NCBI RefSeq assembly: GCF_001553455.1
Contig: NZ_BBOX01000086.1
Span: 1-32,264 of the forward strand
Direction of reading: 5' to 3'
DNA from: Streptomyces hygroscopicus subsp. hygroscopicus
GTDB taxonomy: Bacteria; Actinomycetota; Actinomycetes; Streptomycetales; Streptomycetaceae
Length of the DNA stretch: 32,264 nucleotides
Under the pieces are notes generated by a model that made no database searches, had not been told where the DNA came from, and saw only the letters and a program-made list of their open reading frames with translations. Numbering within the stretch: position 1 is the stretch's first letter; each line of letters begins with the position of its first letter. Shown piece after piece: positions 8,471 through 16,460 of the stretch. The position numbers and the translations under genes are program-made.

Positions 8471-9292
8471 AAGGGCCGCACCGAGGAGATCATCGGAAGC
8501 TGGTTCGCCAAGGGCGGCGGGCGGCGCGACAAGACCGTCCTCGCCACCAAGATGTACGGGCACATGACCGCGGACAGCGACCCCTGGCCCAACACCGACA
8601 AGCTCTCGGCCGTCAACATCCGCCGGGCCGTCGACGCCAGCCTCAAGCGGCTCGGCACGGACCACATCGACCTCTACCAGTTCCACCACGTGGACCGCTC
8701 CACCCCGTGGGAGGAGATCTGGCAGGCCGTCGACGTCCTCGTCCAGCAGGGCAAGATCATCTACGCCGGTTCCTCCAACCACGCGGGCTGGAACATCGCC
8801 CAGGCCAACGAGACCGCGTCCCGCCGCGGCTCGTACGGGCTGGTCAGCGAGCAGTGCCTGTACAACCTGGCCGAGCGCCGCGCCGAGATGGAGGTCATCC
8901 CGGCCGCGCAGGAGTACGGTCTGGGCGTCATCCCCTGGTCGCCGCTGCACGGCGGGCTGCTCGGCGGCGCGATCCGCAAGGAGCGCGAGGGCGGCGGAGC
9001 GCGCACCGCGTCCGGCCGCAGCGCCGACGCGCTGAAGAACACCGCGGTGCGCGATCAGGTCCAGCGGTACGAGGACCTGCTGGACAAGCACGGAATCGAA
9101 CCCGGTGAGGCGGCCCTGGCCTGGCTGCTCACCCGGCCCGGGGTGACCGGTCCGATCGTGGGCCCGCGCACGGCCGAACAGCTGGCCTCGGCGGTGCGCG
9201 CCGCGGAGCTGACGCTCGGCGAGGAGCTGCTGTCCGAGCTGGACGCGATCTTCCCGGGCCCCGGGCCGTCACCCGAGGCGTTCGCCTGGTAG
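8441..9292 (+). pseudogene. aldo/keto reductase, C-terminal piece of the split host gene
   Basis: Continues the gene begun at 4923: TANVYGWGENKGRTEEIIGS through to EAFAW-stop, about 283 codons with no internal stop. It includes the catalytic Tyr, Lys and His and the NADPH-binding tail VTGPIVGPRTAEQLASAV. No proper start remains; a TTG at 8435 is in frame but has no recognisable promoter or ribosome site, and without the first strand and helix the barrel would be incomplete. Precise excision would rejoin it to the 5' piece, but the indels there would replace GINFFDTAN with WHQLLRHTAN, removing the catalytic Asp. Confidence 0.9.
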
Positions 9293-9302
9293 ACGTCGCG
9301 GC

Positions 9303-9337
9303 GGCGGTGTTCGGTACTCGGCCCGGCGAACACCGCC
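9303..9337. terminator. terminator hairpin between converging genes
   Basis: A perfect 11-bp stem GGCGGTGTTCG (9303-9313) pairs with 9327-9337 around a 13-nt loop. It lies between the end of the host reductase and the end of the small minus-strand gene at 9361. Confidence 0.65.
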
Positions 9338-9360
9338 CCCGGCGACCACGTCCCGGCCGC

Positions 9361-9450
9361 TCAGCCGCCCAGCGCGGCGGCCGCGGCGACGACGACGAGG
9401 ATCAGCACCAGCGCGCCGCTCATGATCATGTTTCTGGTCTTGGGGTCCAC
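9361..9450 (-). CDS. 29-residue single-span membrane peptide
   Basis: Reading from GTG 9450 gives MDPKTRNMIM, then a hydrophobic helix SGALVLILVVVAAAAALGG and stop. A charged N-terminus followed by one transmembrane span filling the rest is typical of small Streptomyces membrane peptides; I believe similar ORFs are conserved in the genus, but this is from memory. A TAGTCT -10-like box ends 6-7 nt before the GTG, so the transcript may be leaderless. Function unknown. It lies in the 180-bp gap between the reductase and the RNA ligase-like gene. Confidence 0.6.
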   Translation of the reverse strand: MDPKTRNMIMSGALVLILVVVAAAAALGG

Positions 9451-9472
9451 ACCCCGAGACTAGCCGGACCGC

Positions 9473-10054
9473 TCAGTGCCCCAGCGGCCAGGCCGCCACC
9501 ACCTCATAGCGCGGCTGCTGCCCGGGGACGCCCGGGGCCGGTGGATGGCTGCGCACCAGGCTGAGCTCGCGCACGGTCCACTCCCGGCCCGCGAAGTCCA
9601 TGAGCCGCTCGGCGTACGGCGCGAGGCTGGTGGCGGAGCGGTGGTGGCGCGTGGCACGGGTGCGCGCGATGGTCAGGTGCGGGTGGTACGGGCGGTGCCG
9701 GTCCATCGGGATCCCGGCCCGCCGACCCCCCGCCGCGGCGGAGTCGGCCAGCCCCCGCAGGGCCTCGCCGTCGCCGTCGACGCCCACCCACACCACCCGG
9801 TCGTCGAACCGGCCCCCGCCCGCGAGCCGCAGCTCATGGGGGCGGTGCCGGTGGGCGGCCCGGGCCAGCCGGGTGTGCAGCTCGGGGAGCACCTCCTCGG
9901 TCACCTCCCCGTAGAAGGCGAGCGTGAAGTGCCAGCCCTCCCGCTCGGTCCAGCGCAGCCCGTCCGCCCCCGGCAGCGCCCGGAGCGACTTGACCCGCGC
10001 GGCCAGCTCGGCGACGGCCGCCTCCGGCGGCAACACGGCGGCGAAGAGTCTCAC
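9473..10054 (-). CDS. thpR: RNA 2',3'-cyclic phosphodiesterase (2'-5' RNA ligase family)
   Basis: 193 residues. The family is defined by two HxT-type motifs that form the active site: HFTLAFYGEV (about residue 45) and HPHLTIAR (about 130), both present. The N-terminus RLFAAVLPPEAA is also characteristic. These enzymes hydrolyse 2',3'-cyclic phosphates on RNA ends; the physiological substrate in bacteria is unclear. The frame stays open upstream to 10273, but that part translates to low-complexity repeat sequence, so GTG 10054 at the start of family similarity is chosen. Confidence 0.9.
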   Translation of the reverse strand: MRLFAAVLPPEAAVAELAARVKSLRALPGADGLRWTEREGWHFTLAFYGEVTEEVLPELHTRLARAAHRHRPHELRLAGGGRFDDRVVWVGVDGDGEALRGLADSAAAGGRRAGIPMDRHRPYHPHLTIARTRATRHHRSATSLAPYAERLMDFAGREWTVRELSLVRSHPPAPGVPGQQPRYEVVAAWPLGH

Positions 10055-10077
10055 CCGCCCAGTCTCCCCCACCCGGC

Positions 10078-10410
10078 ACCCACTGGGCGCCGGGTGCGGA
10101 CGCTGGACGCGGACGCGGGCGCAGGCGCGGACGCGGGCAGCGGGCGCGGACGCGGGCAACCGACGCGAGCGCGAGCAACGGACACGGGGGCGGGCAACGG
10201 ACACGGATGCGGGCGCTGGACGCGGACCCGGGCAACGGACATGGGCGCGGGCAGCGGACGCGGGCCCGGGCAACGGACCCGAGCGCTGGGCGCGGACCCG
10301 GGCAGCGGGCGCCGAGCTGCGGATCCGGGCAGCGGATGCGGACGCGGGCCTGGACGCGGACGCCGACCCGGCCAGCAGACGCGGACCCGGGCAGTGGCAC
10401 TCGGCCGGGC
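10078..10410. repeat. degenerate GC-rich tandem repeats between two genes
   Basis: The interval 10055-10515 has no credible gene. About 330 bp consist of imperfect copies of a unit resembling GCGGACGCGGGCAACGGAC, roughly 18-24 bp long. It lies between the 5' end of the phosphodiesterase gene and the 3' end of the TetR gene. The repeats leave all frames open, producing artefactual ORFs on both strands. Confidence 0.75.
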
Positions 10411-10515
10411 GTGCGGCGGGGCCGTCGGCCCGGCCGCCTCCCGACGCACGGCGACCGACCGCGCCCGTGGACGTCGGCCCCGACCTCGCTCACCGCACCA
10501 GGCAGGAGCTGAGCG

Positions 10516-11208
10516 TCACGCCGGCGGCCGGGTGAGTTTGGCGGCCACGGCGTCCAGGACCCAGTCCAGGCCGGTCGCGAAGGATGTCTCGGCGTCCACG
10601 TCCGTACCGTCGTACACAGCCTTGGCCAGCGCGGGGAAGCGGCCCGAGGCCAACATGCTCGTCACATGCGGGCCGGAGGCGCGCTGCCAGTCGAGCTTGG
10701 ACAGGCCCGTGGCGCGCTCGGCCCGCAGGTTCGCGATCTCGCGCCTGATCGCGCCGGTGACGTAGGCGCTGACGGTCTCCACGGCGCGCATGACGGTGTC
10801 GATGTCGGCGAGGCCGTCGAGGGCGGCCAGCGTGGCCTCGGTCACGGCGAGGCCGTGCGGGCCCAGGGTCGGGCGGCCGCCGAGGAGGTCGGCCAGCCAT
10901 TCGTGGCGGAGAGCGGCCTGCCGGGTGCGGTGGGCTAGGACGCGCAGCGCCTCCCGCCAGTCGTCGGGCTGCTCCTCGGGGAGGATCTCGGCCTGGACCT
11001 CGTCCACCATGAGGTCGAACAGCTCCTGCTTGGTGGAGATGTATCCATACAGCCGCATCGGGCCGGCGTTCAGCCGGGCGGCGACCTTGCGCACCGACAC
11101 CGCCTCCAGCCCGCCCTCGTCGGCCAGCGCGACAGCGGCGGCGACAATCCGCTCCCGGTCGAGCGGCACGGGGCGAGTCGGCGGCTCCGGTCGGTCCCAG
11201 ACAGTCAT
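10516..11208 (-). CDS. TetR-family transcriptional repressor
   Basis: 230 residues. The N-terminal DNA-binding domain contains RERIVAAAVALADEGGLEAV and the helix-turn-helix SVRKVAARLNAGPMRLYGYI. The rest is a TetR C-terminal-type ligand domain (TetR_C, as in tetracycline repressor relatives). ATG 11208 is chosen; an earlier GTG two codons upstream is possible. The gene diverges from the TetX-like monooxygenase with only 54 bp between the starts, and a palindrome lies there, so it most likely represses both itself and the monooxygenase until a small molecule binds. Confidence 0.92.
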   Translation of the reverse strand: MTVWDRPEPPTRPVPLDRERIVAAAVALADEGGLEAVSVRKVAARLNAGPMRLYGYISTKQELFDLMVDEVQAEILPEEQPDDWREALRVLAHRTRQAALRHEWLADLLGGRPTLGPHGLAVTEATLAALDGLADIDTVMRAVETVSAYVTGAIRREIANLRAERATGLSKLDWQRASGPHVTSMLASGRFPALAKAVYDGTDVDAETSFATGLDWVLDAVAAKLTRPPA

Positions 11209-11224
11209 GGTCACACCGTTTCTG

Positions 11225-11262
11225 TTGCGATGCGTCGTCGAACGGAAATACAGTGTATCGCC
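11225..11262 (+). promoter_or_regulatory. divergent promoter with TetR operator
   Basis: TTGCGA (11225-11230) and TACAGT (11249-11254) are 18 bp apart, with the monooxygenase ATG 8 nt downstream, consistent with a leaderless mRNA. The perfect dyad ATACA-G-TGTAT (11248-11258) covers the -10, so a bound repressor would block it. Confidence 0.6.
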
Positions 11263-12381
11263 ATGAGACATCGTATCGCCGTGGTCGGGAGTGGCCCCGC
11301 CGGCCTCACCTTCGCCCGTGTCCTGCACCGCCATGGCCACCCCGTCGCCGTCCTCGAACGCGATCCCGCCCCCGACGCCCGTCCCCCGGGCGGCACGCTG
11401 GACCTGCACGAAGGGCTGGGCCAGCGCGCGCTGGACAAGGCGGGGCTGCTGACGGAGTTCCAGGCGCTGTCCCGCCCCGAGGGGCAGGCCATGCGCATCC
11501 TGGACGCGGACGGGACCGTCCTGCGCGACTGGCGACCGCGTCCGAATGACCGGGCCAATCCCGAGATCGACCGCGGCCAACTCCGTGACCTGCTGCTCGG
11601 CCCTCTCGACGTCCAATGGGGGCGGGGCGTGACGCAGGTGGTGCCGGGGACCCGGGACGGCGCGGTGGTCCATTTCGCGGACGGGCGGCAGGAGGCGTTC
11701 GACCTCGTGGTCGGCGCGGACGGCGCCTGGTCCCGGGTCCGCCCGGCAGTCTCGCCGGTGACGCCGCACTACACCGGCGTCACCTTCGTCGAGACCTCCC
11801 TGGACGACGTCGACACCCGCCACCCCGGCCTCGCCCGGCTGATCGGCGACGGCTCCGTGGCCGCGTACGGCGTGAACCGGGCTCTCGTCGCCCAGCGCAA
11901 CAGCGGCGGCCACGTCAAGGTGTACGCCCAGTTCCGCGCGCCGCTGGACTGGCACACACATCTGGACCTGGCCGACGCCGAGGCGGTGCGAGCGAGCCTG
12001 CTGGCTGTGTTCGACGGCTGGGCCGCTCCCGTCCTCGACCTCCTCCGCCACGGCACCGCGTTCGTCCACCGCCCCCTCTACGTCCTGCCCGTGTCCCACA
12101 CCTGGACCCACGTCCCCGGGGTGACGCTGCTGGGCGACGCCGCCCATCTGATGCCCCCGCTGGGGGCGGGCGCGAATCTCGCGATGCTGGAAGGCGCCGA
12201 ACTCGCCGAGTCCATCGCCACCGGCCGCGGAGACCTGGACGAGGCCGTCCGCGCCTTCGAGGAACAGATGTGGGCACGAGCCGGCAGGTGGGCGGAGCTC
12301 ACGGCGGCTGGTCTGGAGCGCCTGGTGAGCCCGGACCCCGCCGAAGCCCTCGCCCTCTTCGACCAGGTCCAGCCGTCCTGA
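11263..12381 (+). CDS. FAD-dependent monooxygenase, TetX-like
   Basis: 372 residues. The Rossmann FAD motif is GSGPAG (9-14), the DG motif is GADGAWSRVR (151-160), and the second FAD motif is GDAAHLMPP (291-299), as in class A flavin hydroxylases. Several blocks resemble the tetracycline-inactivating enzyme TetX as I remember it: GGTLDLHEGLGQRALDKAGL (43-62), NPEIDRGQLRDLLL (99-112) and GDAAHLMPPLGAGANLAM. It should hydroxylate an aromatic or polyketide-like substrate using NAD(P)H and O2. Whether that is tetracycline, another antibiotic or a metabolite cannot be told. ATG 11263 fits the family start; an upstream ATG at 11230 would fall inside the promoter. Confidence 0.9.
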   Translation: MRHRIAVVGSGPAGLTFARVLHRHGHPVAVLERDPAPDARPPGGTLDLHEGLGQRALDKAGLLTEFQALSRPEGQAMRILDADGTVLRDWRPRPNDRANPEIDRGQLRDLLLGPLDVQWGRGVTQVVPGTRDGAVVHFADGRQEAFDLVVGADGAWSRVRPAVSPVTPHYTGVTFVETSLDDVDTRHPGLARLIGDGSVAAYGVNRALVAQRNSGGHVKVYAQFRAPLDWHTHLDLADAEAVRASLLAVFDGWAAPVLDLLRHGTAFVHRPLYVLPVSHTWTHVPGVTLLGDAAHLMPPLGAGANLAMLEGAELAESIATGRGDLDEAVRAFEEQMWARAGRWAELTAAGLERLVSPDPAEALALFDQVQPS

Positions 12382-12489
12382 CCACCGAGCGCGAGCGCAC
12401 CGGCACCACCAGCTCGCCACGTTTCACCACGAGCCCCGCCCCAGCGCCGGATACGCCCGCCCCCGCCGGCGCGGGCCGTGCCACCGCGC

Positions 12490-13902
12490 TCAGGCCGTGG
12501 CGGCGAGCTGCTTCCGGTCCTCGGGGGCGCGGGGGACGAAGACCACCCGGGGATGACCGCGGCGGAGGTCCAGCTTCATCCGCAGTCCGCCGGCCCGGAC
12601 CAGGATCAGCCCCACCCCGGCCGCGGCGGCGGCCGAGACCAGACCGCCGGCGGCGAAGCCTATGCGCGCACCGCAGGTGTCGGTCAGCCAGCCCACCAGC
12701 GGCCCGCCGATCGGCGTACCGCCGACGAAGACCATCATGAACAGGCTCATCACCCGGCCCCGCATCGCGGGGTCGGTCGCGAGCTGGACGCTGGAGTTCG
12801 CGGTCACGTTGAACGTCAGGCTGAAGATCCCGATCGGCACCATGAGCGCCGCGAAGAGCCAGAAGTACGGGGTGACCGCCGCGACCATCTCCAGCACGCC
12901 GAACATCAGCGCGGCCCCGACCAGCAGCCGCCGCCGCGCCACCACGCGCCGGGCGGCGAGCAGCGCGCCGGTCACCGAACCGATCGCGATCAGCGTGTTG
13001 AGCAGGCCGTACGTACCGGGCCCGGCGTGGAAGACATCGTCGGCGAAGGCGCTCAGCCAGATCGGGAAGTTGAAGCCGAAGGTGCCGATGAAGCCCACGA
13101 GCACGATCGGCCAGATCAGATCGGGGTTCCCGGCGACATAGCGCAGCCCCTCCCGCAGCTGCCCCTTGCCGCGCGGTGCCCGCTTGACCGTGTGCAGCTC
13201 ACTGGTGCGCATCATCAGCAGCCCGATGATCGGGGCACCGAAGGAGAGTCCGTTGATCAGGAAGGCCCAGCCACTGCCCACGGCGGTGATCAGCACACCG
13301 GCGACCGCCGGGCCGACCAGCCGGGCGGACTGGAAGTTCGCGGAGTTGAGGCTGACCGCGTTCCGCAGATCCTTCGGGCCGACCATCTCGTTGACGAAGA
13401 CCTGGCGGGTCGGGTTGTCGACGACGGTGACCATGCCGAGCAGGAACGCGATCAGGTAGACGTGCCAGACCTGCACATGGCCGCTGAGGGTGAGGGCGGC
13501 GAGGGCGAGCCCGCACAGCCCCAGCGCGGTCTGGGTGATCAGCAGCAGCCGACGCCTGGGACAGCGGTCCGCGATGACCCCGCCGTACAGGCCGAAGAGC
13601 AGCATGGGCAGGAACTGCAGCGCGGTGGTGATGCCGACCGCGGTGGAGGAGCCGGTGAGACTGAGGACCAGCCAGTCCTGGGCGATCCGCGACATCCAGG
13701 TGCCGGTGTTGGAGATCATGGCACCGGTCGCGAACAGCCGGTAGTTGCGGACCTTCAGCGAGCGGAAGGTCCCGCCCTTGGTGCGCCCCTGGGGCACGTC
13801 GCCGGTGGCGACGGCGCGGTCGGGGACCGGGCCGGGTACGGATGCGGAATCTGCGGGGTTCTTCGGTGCGGGTGCGGAATCTGCTCCGGGTCCCGTACTC
13901 AA
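12490..13902 (-). CDS. MFS transporter, EntS-like exporter family
   Basis: 470 residues from TTG 13902, with about 12 hydrophobic helices. The first-loop signature is GLYGGVIADRCPRRRLLL; other family blocks are NPTRQVFVNEMVGPKDLRNA and LFMMVFVGGTPIGGPLVGWL. These resemble MFS_3/EntS-type efflux proteins; the substrate is unknown. TTG 13902 is chosen because AGGAGG (complement of 13912-13917) lies 9 nt upstream. ATG 13932 is in frame and touches the marR stop but has no ribosome site. It is the second gene of a marR-MFS unit with 32 bp between stop and start, so the MarR protein probably controls it. The Pro/Ala-rich N-terminus before FRSLKVRNYRLF is likely disordered. Confidence 0.9.
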   Translation of the reverse strand: MSTGPGADSAPAPKNPADSASVPGPVPDRAVATGDVPQGRTKGGTFRSLKVRNYRLFATGAMISNTGTWMSRIAQDWLVLSLTGSSTAVGITTALQFLPMLLFGLYGGVIADRCPRRRLLLITQTALGLCGLALAALTLSGHVQVWHVYLIAFLLGMVTVVDNPTRQVFVNEMVGPKDLRNAVSLNSANFQSARLVGPAVAGVLITAVGSGWAFLINGLSFGAPIIGLLMMRTSELHTVKRAPRGKGQLREGLRYVAGNPDLIWPIVLVGFIGTFGFNFPIWLSAFADDVFHAGPGTYGLLNTLIAIGSVTGALLAARRVVARRRLLVGAALMFGVLEMVAAVTPYFWLFAALMVPIGIFSLTFNVTANSSVQLATDPAMRGRVMSLFMMVFVGGTPIGGPLVGWLTDTCGARIGFAAGGLVSAAAAAGVGLILVRAGGLRMKLDLRRGHPRVVFVPRAPEDRKQLAATA

Positions 13903-13934
13903 GTGCGTTCGCCTCCTGGCTGCCTCAGTCATTG

Positions 13935-14396
13935 CTACATCTGCGCGAGCTTCTCCAGCACGGGCGCGGCGGCACGCAGCGCGTCCCACTCGTCCTCGGT
14001 CAGCTTGCCGACCAGCTCGGCCAGCCAGGCATTGCGCTTGCGCCGGCTCTCTTCGAGCATGGCCTCTGCGCGCTCGGTCGGCGAGACGACCTTCTGCCGC
14101 CGGTCCTCCGGGTGCGGCTCGAGCCTGACCAGTCCCTTGGCCTCCAGCAGGGCCACGATGCGGGTCATCGAGGGCGGCTGGACGTGCTCCTTACGGGCCA
14201 GCTCGCCCGGGGTGGCGGAGCCGCACCGGGCCAACGTGCCCAGGACCGCCATCTCGGTCGGGCTGAGCGATTCGTCCACCCGCTGGTGCTTGAGCCTCCG
14301 CGACAGACGCATCACTCCGGACCGCAGGGCGTTCACGGCGTCAGCGTGGTCGGGGGGCGCCTCCGCCTGGCGCTGGGGGCGGGACAGATCCGGCAT
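13935..14396 (-). CDS. MarR-family transcriptional regulator
   Basis: About 153 residues. The winged helix-turn-helix is seen in LSPTEMAVLGTLARCG, TPGELARKEHVQPPSMTRIV and the wing LVRLEPHPEDRRQKVV, where the DxR motif is classical for MarR. ATG 14396 (MPDLSRPQRQ) is chosen; ATG 14408, four codons earlier, is equally open and could be used as a leaderless start because the -10-like region lies just upstream. The operator palindrome directly before the gene points to autorepression and to control of the co-transcribed MFS exporter. Confidence 0.92.
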   Translation of the reverse strand: MPDLSRPQRQAEAPPDHADAVNALRSGVMRLSRRLKHQRVDESLSPTEMAVLGTLARCGSATPGELARKEHVQPPSMTRIVALLEAKGLVRLEPHPEDRRQKVVSPTERAEAMLEESRRKRNAWLAELVGKLTEDEWDALRAAAPVLEKLAQM

Positions 14397-14411
14397 GGTC
14401 TTTAGCATAAC

Positions 14412-14430
14412 TCATTACCTCGCCTAATGA
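14412..14430. promoter_or_regulatory. MarR operator palindrome
   Basis: TCATTA (14412-14417) and TAATGA (14425-14430) form a perfect 6-bp inverted repeat with a 7-bp spacer, in an AT-rich patch directly before the marR start. Size and position match typical MarR-dimer sites. Confidence 0.65.
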
Positions 14431-14514
14431 AAACCCTGGTGACTTCCCTATTTCTATTTCACCCGAACGAGTGAGTTGACTCCGGGTAGTAACACCCGGG
14501 CAACCGGTCACAGG

Positions 14515-14790
14515 GCCGCGAACGCACAGGAACACACAGGAACACACGGGAACACACAGGAGCGCCCAGGACACCTCGGTCCGGGACGCTCATGCGCGAG
14601 TGCGGGAGGACGGTGGCCAGACGACTCAGGAGACCCCGAGCGCCTGCACCCGGAGGACCCCACGCACCTGCGCCCGGAGTACCCCGAGCGACCGCACCCG
14701 GAGGACCCCGAGCGCCTGCGGCTCAGGCGGTGGCTCAGGAGCCCCGAGCGACCGCGGTCAGGAGACCCCGAGCGCCTGCTCGATCGGGTT
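14515..14790. repeat. tandem repeats, in part derived from the 3' end of the permease gene
   Basis: Two repeat blocks fill most of the gap 14431-14757. Around 14525-14570 a decamer resembling GGAACACACA is repeated four times. From about 14626 to 14782 there are about six imperfect copies of a roughly 24-bp unit, on the minus strand CAGGCGCTCGGGGTC followed by TCCTGA or TCCGGGTG. The first copy is the end of the permease gene itself, stop codon included. No gene is supported here. Confidence 0.75.
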
Positions 14791-16224
14791 GAGCATGAAG
14801 TACACCAGGAAGCACGCCCCCACCGCGGCCAGCAGCCACGGGATCTCCCGGGTCCGCCGGGTGGCGATGCGCAGCAGCAGGAACGAGAGCACGCCGAGCC
14901 CGATCCCGTTGGTGATGCTGTAGGTGAACGGCATCGAGACCATGGTCAGGAAGGCCGGGATCGCGATCGTGAAGTCGCTCCAGTCGATCTCCTTGACGTT
15001 CGACGCCATGATCAGGAAACCGACGACGACCAGCGCGGGGGTCGCGGCCTGCGAGGGCACCACCTTGGCCAACGGGGTGAAGATCAGCGCGAGCAGGAAG
15101 AGACCGCCGGTCACCACGTTGGCGAGGCCGGTGCGCGCCCCCTCCCCGACGCCCGCCGTGGACTCCACGAAGCAGGTGTTGGCCGAGGCCGAGCCGAAGC
15201 CGCCGCCCGCGACCGCGACACCGTCCATCATCAGGATCCGGCCCATGCCCGGCAGCTGACCGCGCTCATCGGTCAGCCCGGCCTCCTCACCGACGCCGAT
15301 GATCGTGCCCATCGCGTCGAAGAAGCCGGACAGCAGCACGGTGAAGACGAAGAGGCAGCCGGTGAGCAGGCCGACCTCATGGAAGCCGCCGAAGAGGCTG
15401 ATATGGCCGATGAGGCCGAAGTCCGGGGTGTCGACCACCTTCTCCGGCACCTTGGGGACGGTCAGCCCCCACTGGGCGTCCGGGGCGTGCGCCAGCGAAT
15501 TGATCACGATCGCGACGACGGTCATGGTCACGATGCCGATCAGGATCGCGCCCCGCGTCTTGCGGACGACCAGGACGAACGTGAGCGCGAGACCGACCAC
15601 GAACACCAGCACCGGCCAGCCCTGCAACCGCCCGGCCACCCCCAGCCCCAGGGGGACGGTGGTGTGCGCGGCGTCGGGGTTACGGCTGACGAAGCCGGAG
15701 TCGACCAGGCCGATCAGGGCGATGAAGAGTCCGATACCGATCGCGATCGCCCGCCGCAGCCCGCTCGGGATCGCGTCCATCACCCGCTGCCGCAGCCCCG
15801 AGGCGACGAGGATCATCAGCACCAGACCGGCGAGCACCACCATGCCCATCGCGTCCGGCCAGCTCATCTTGGGCGCGAGCTGCAGCGAGACCACGGCGTT
15901 GATGCCGAGCCCGGCGGCGAGCGCGATGGGGACGTTGCCGATGATCCCCATGAGCAGCGTGGTCAGGCCCGCCATCAGGGCGGTCGCGGTGACCAGCTGG
16001 CCGTTGTTGAGCTGATGCCCGAACTTGTCCGTTCCGGCCCCGAGGATGATCGGGTTCAGCACGATGATGTACGCCATCGCAAAGAACGTGGCCAGTCCGC
16101 CACGGATTTCCCGGGAGACCGAGGAACCGCGCTGACTGATCTTGAAGAACTTGTCGATGCCGTTGGCGGGGGGAGTCGGAGCCTGCTTGCCGGCGCCGAC
16201 CGGCGCGGGGGCCGAGGGGGACAT
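14758..16224 (-). CDS. NCS2-family purine permease (AzgA-like)
   Basis: 488 residues, an integral membrane protein with about 12-14 helices that should import adenine, guanine or hypoxanthine with protons. Family markers are GGLATFFAMAYIIVLNPIIL near the N-terminus, FFDAMGTIIGVGEEAGL, and GFGSASANTCFVESTAGVGE, the substrate-site region of the COG2252 branch. The frame is open to 16284, but ATG 16224 (MSPSAPAPVGAGKQ) has a GAGG ribosome site about 7 nt upstream. The gene diverges from the DUF2530 gene. The final codons and stop are repeated downstream. Confidence 0.93.
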   Translation of the reverse strand: MSPSAPAPVGAGKQAPTPPANGIDKFFKISQRGSSVSREIRGGLATFFAMAYIIVLNPIILGAGTDKFGHQLNNGQLVTATALMAGLTTLLMGIIGNVPIALAAGLGINAVVSLQLAPKMSWPDAMGMVVLAGLVLMILVASGLRQRVMDAIPSGLRRAIAIGIGLFIALIGLVDSGFVSRNPDAAHTTVPLGLGVAGRLQGWPVLVFVVGLALTFVLVVRKTRGAILIGIVTMTVVAIVINSLAHAPDAQWGLTVPKVPEKVVDTPDFGLIGHISLFGGFHEVGLLTGCLFVFTVLLSGFFDAMGTIIGVGEEAGLTDERGQLPGMGRILMMDGVAVAGGGFGSASANTCFVESTAGVGEGARTGLANVVTGGLFLLALIFTPLAKVVPSQAATPALVVVGFLIMASNVKEIDWSDFTIAIPAFLTMVSMPFTYSITNGIGLGVLSFLLLRIATRRTREIPWLLAAVGACFLVYFMLNPIEQALGVS

Positions 16225-16300
16225 GAAAGACCTCAGAGGTGTGAACGTCAACAGCGGGGCCTCTTGGATGATCGAACAAGACATTCCACCCAGACCCGGA

Positions 16301-16326
16301 ACTATTCAGTATGAAACTATAAAGGT
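16301..16326 (-). promoter_or_regulatory. AT-rich promoter region of the purine permease
   Basis: An unusually AT-rich 26-bp patch in very GC-rich DNA about 75-100 bp before the permease start. It has the dyad TTCA-gta-TGAA (16305-16315) flanked by direct ACTAT repeats (16301-16305 and 16316-16320). On the minus strand TATAGT and CATACT are possible -10 boxes. The dyad may be an operator; the regulator is unknown. I saw no purine riboswitch fold in the leader. Confidence 0.4.
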
Positions 16327-16329
16327 CCG

Positions 16330-16446
16330 AGCGCCAAGCCGATCCCGGCCCCCCGTCCCCGCCCCGTCCTCACCTCGTCCTCGCCTCGCTCCCTTCCCGT
16401 CCCCGCCTCGTTCCCGACCGGCCCCGGACGGGCCCGGACCGGCCCC
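16330..16446 (+). other. pyrimidine-rich tract upstream of the DUF2530 gene
   Basis: About 100 bp strongly biased to C and T on the plus strand, built of CCCCGTCC/CCTCGTCC-like repeats. Such tracts can form unusual structures, but no function can be assigned. It separates the permease promoter from the DUF2530 start. Confidence 0.5.
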
Positions 16447-16460
16447 TTTAAGCTGTGACC

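Noticed and set aside
4923..9292. Interpretation of the two reductase pieces as two separate short genes
   Set aside because: Their sequences join seamlessly at the shared core to give one AKR, and neither piece alone contains a full barrel.
9924..10535. Open frames on both strands through the 10078-10410 repeats
   Set aside because: They are produced by GC-rich repeats lacking stops in any frame; the translations are simple repeats.
11209..12420. Extension of the TetR gene start to 12420
   Set aside because: The frame is open but is antisense to the TetX-like gene; TetR similarity begins right at ATG 11208 next to the operator.
12478..16314. Two long plus-strand frames (12478-14427 and 14476-16314)
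   Set aside because: They are antisense to the MFS/MarR and NCS2 permease genes and consist of His/Asp/Gln/Arg-rich runs without recognisable domains.
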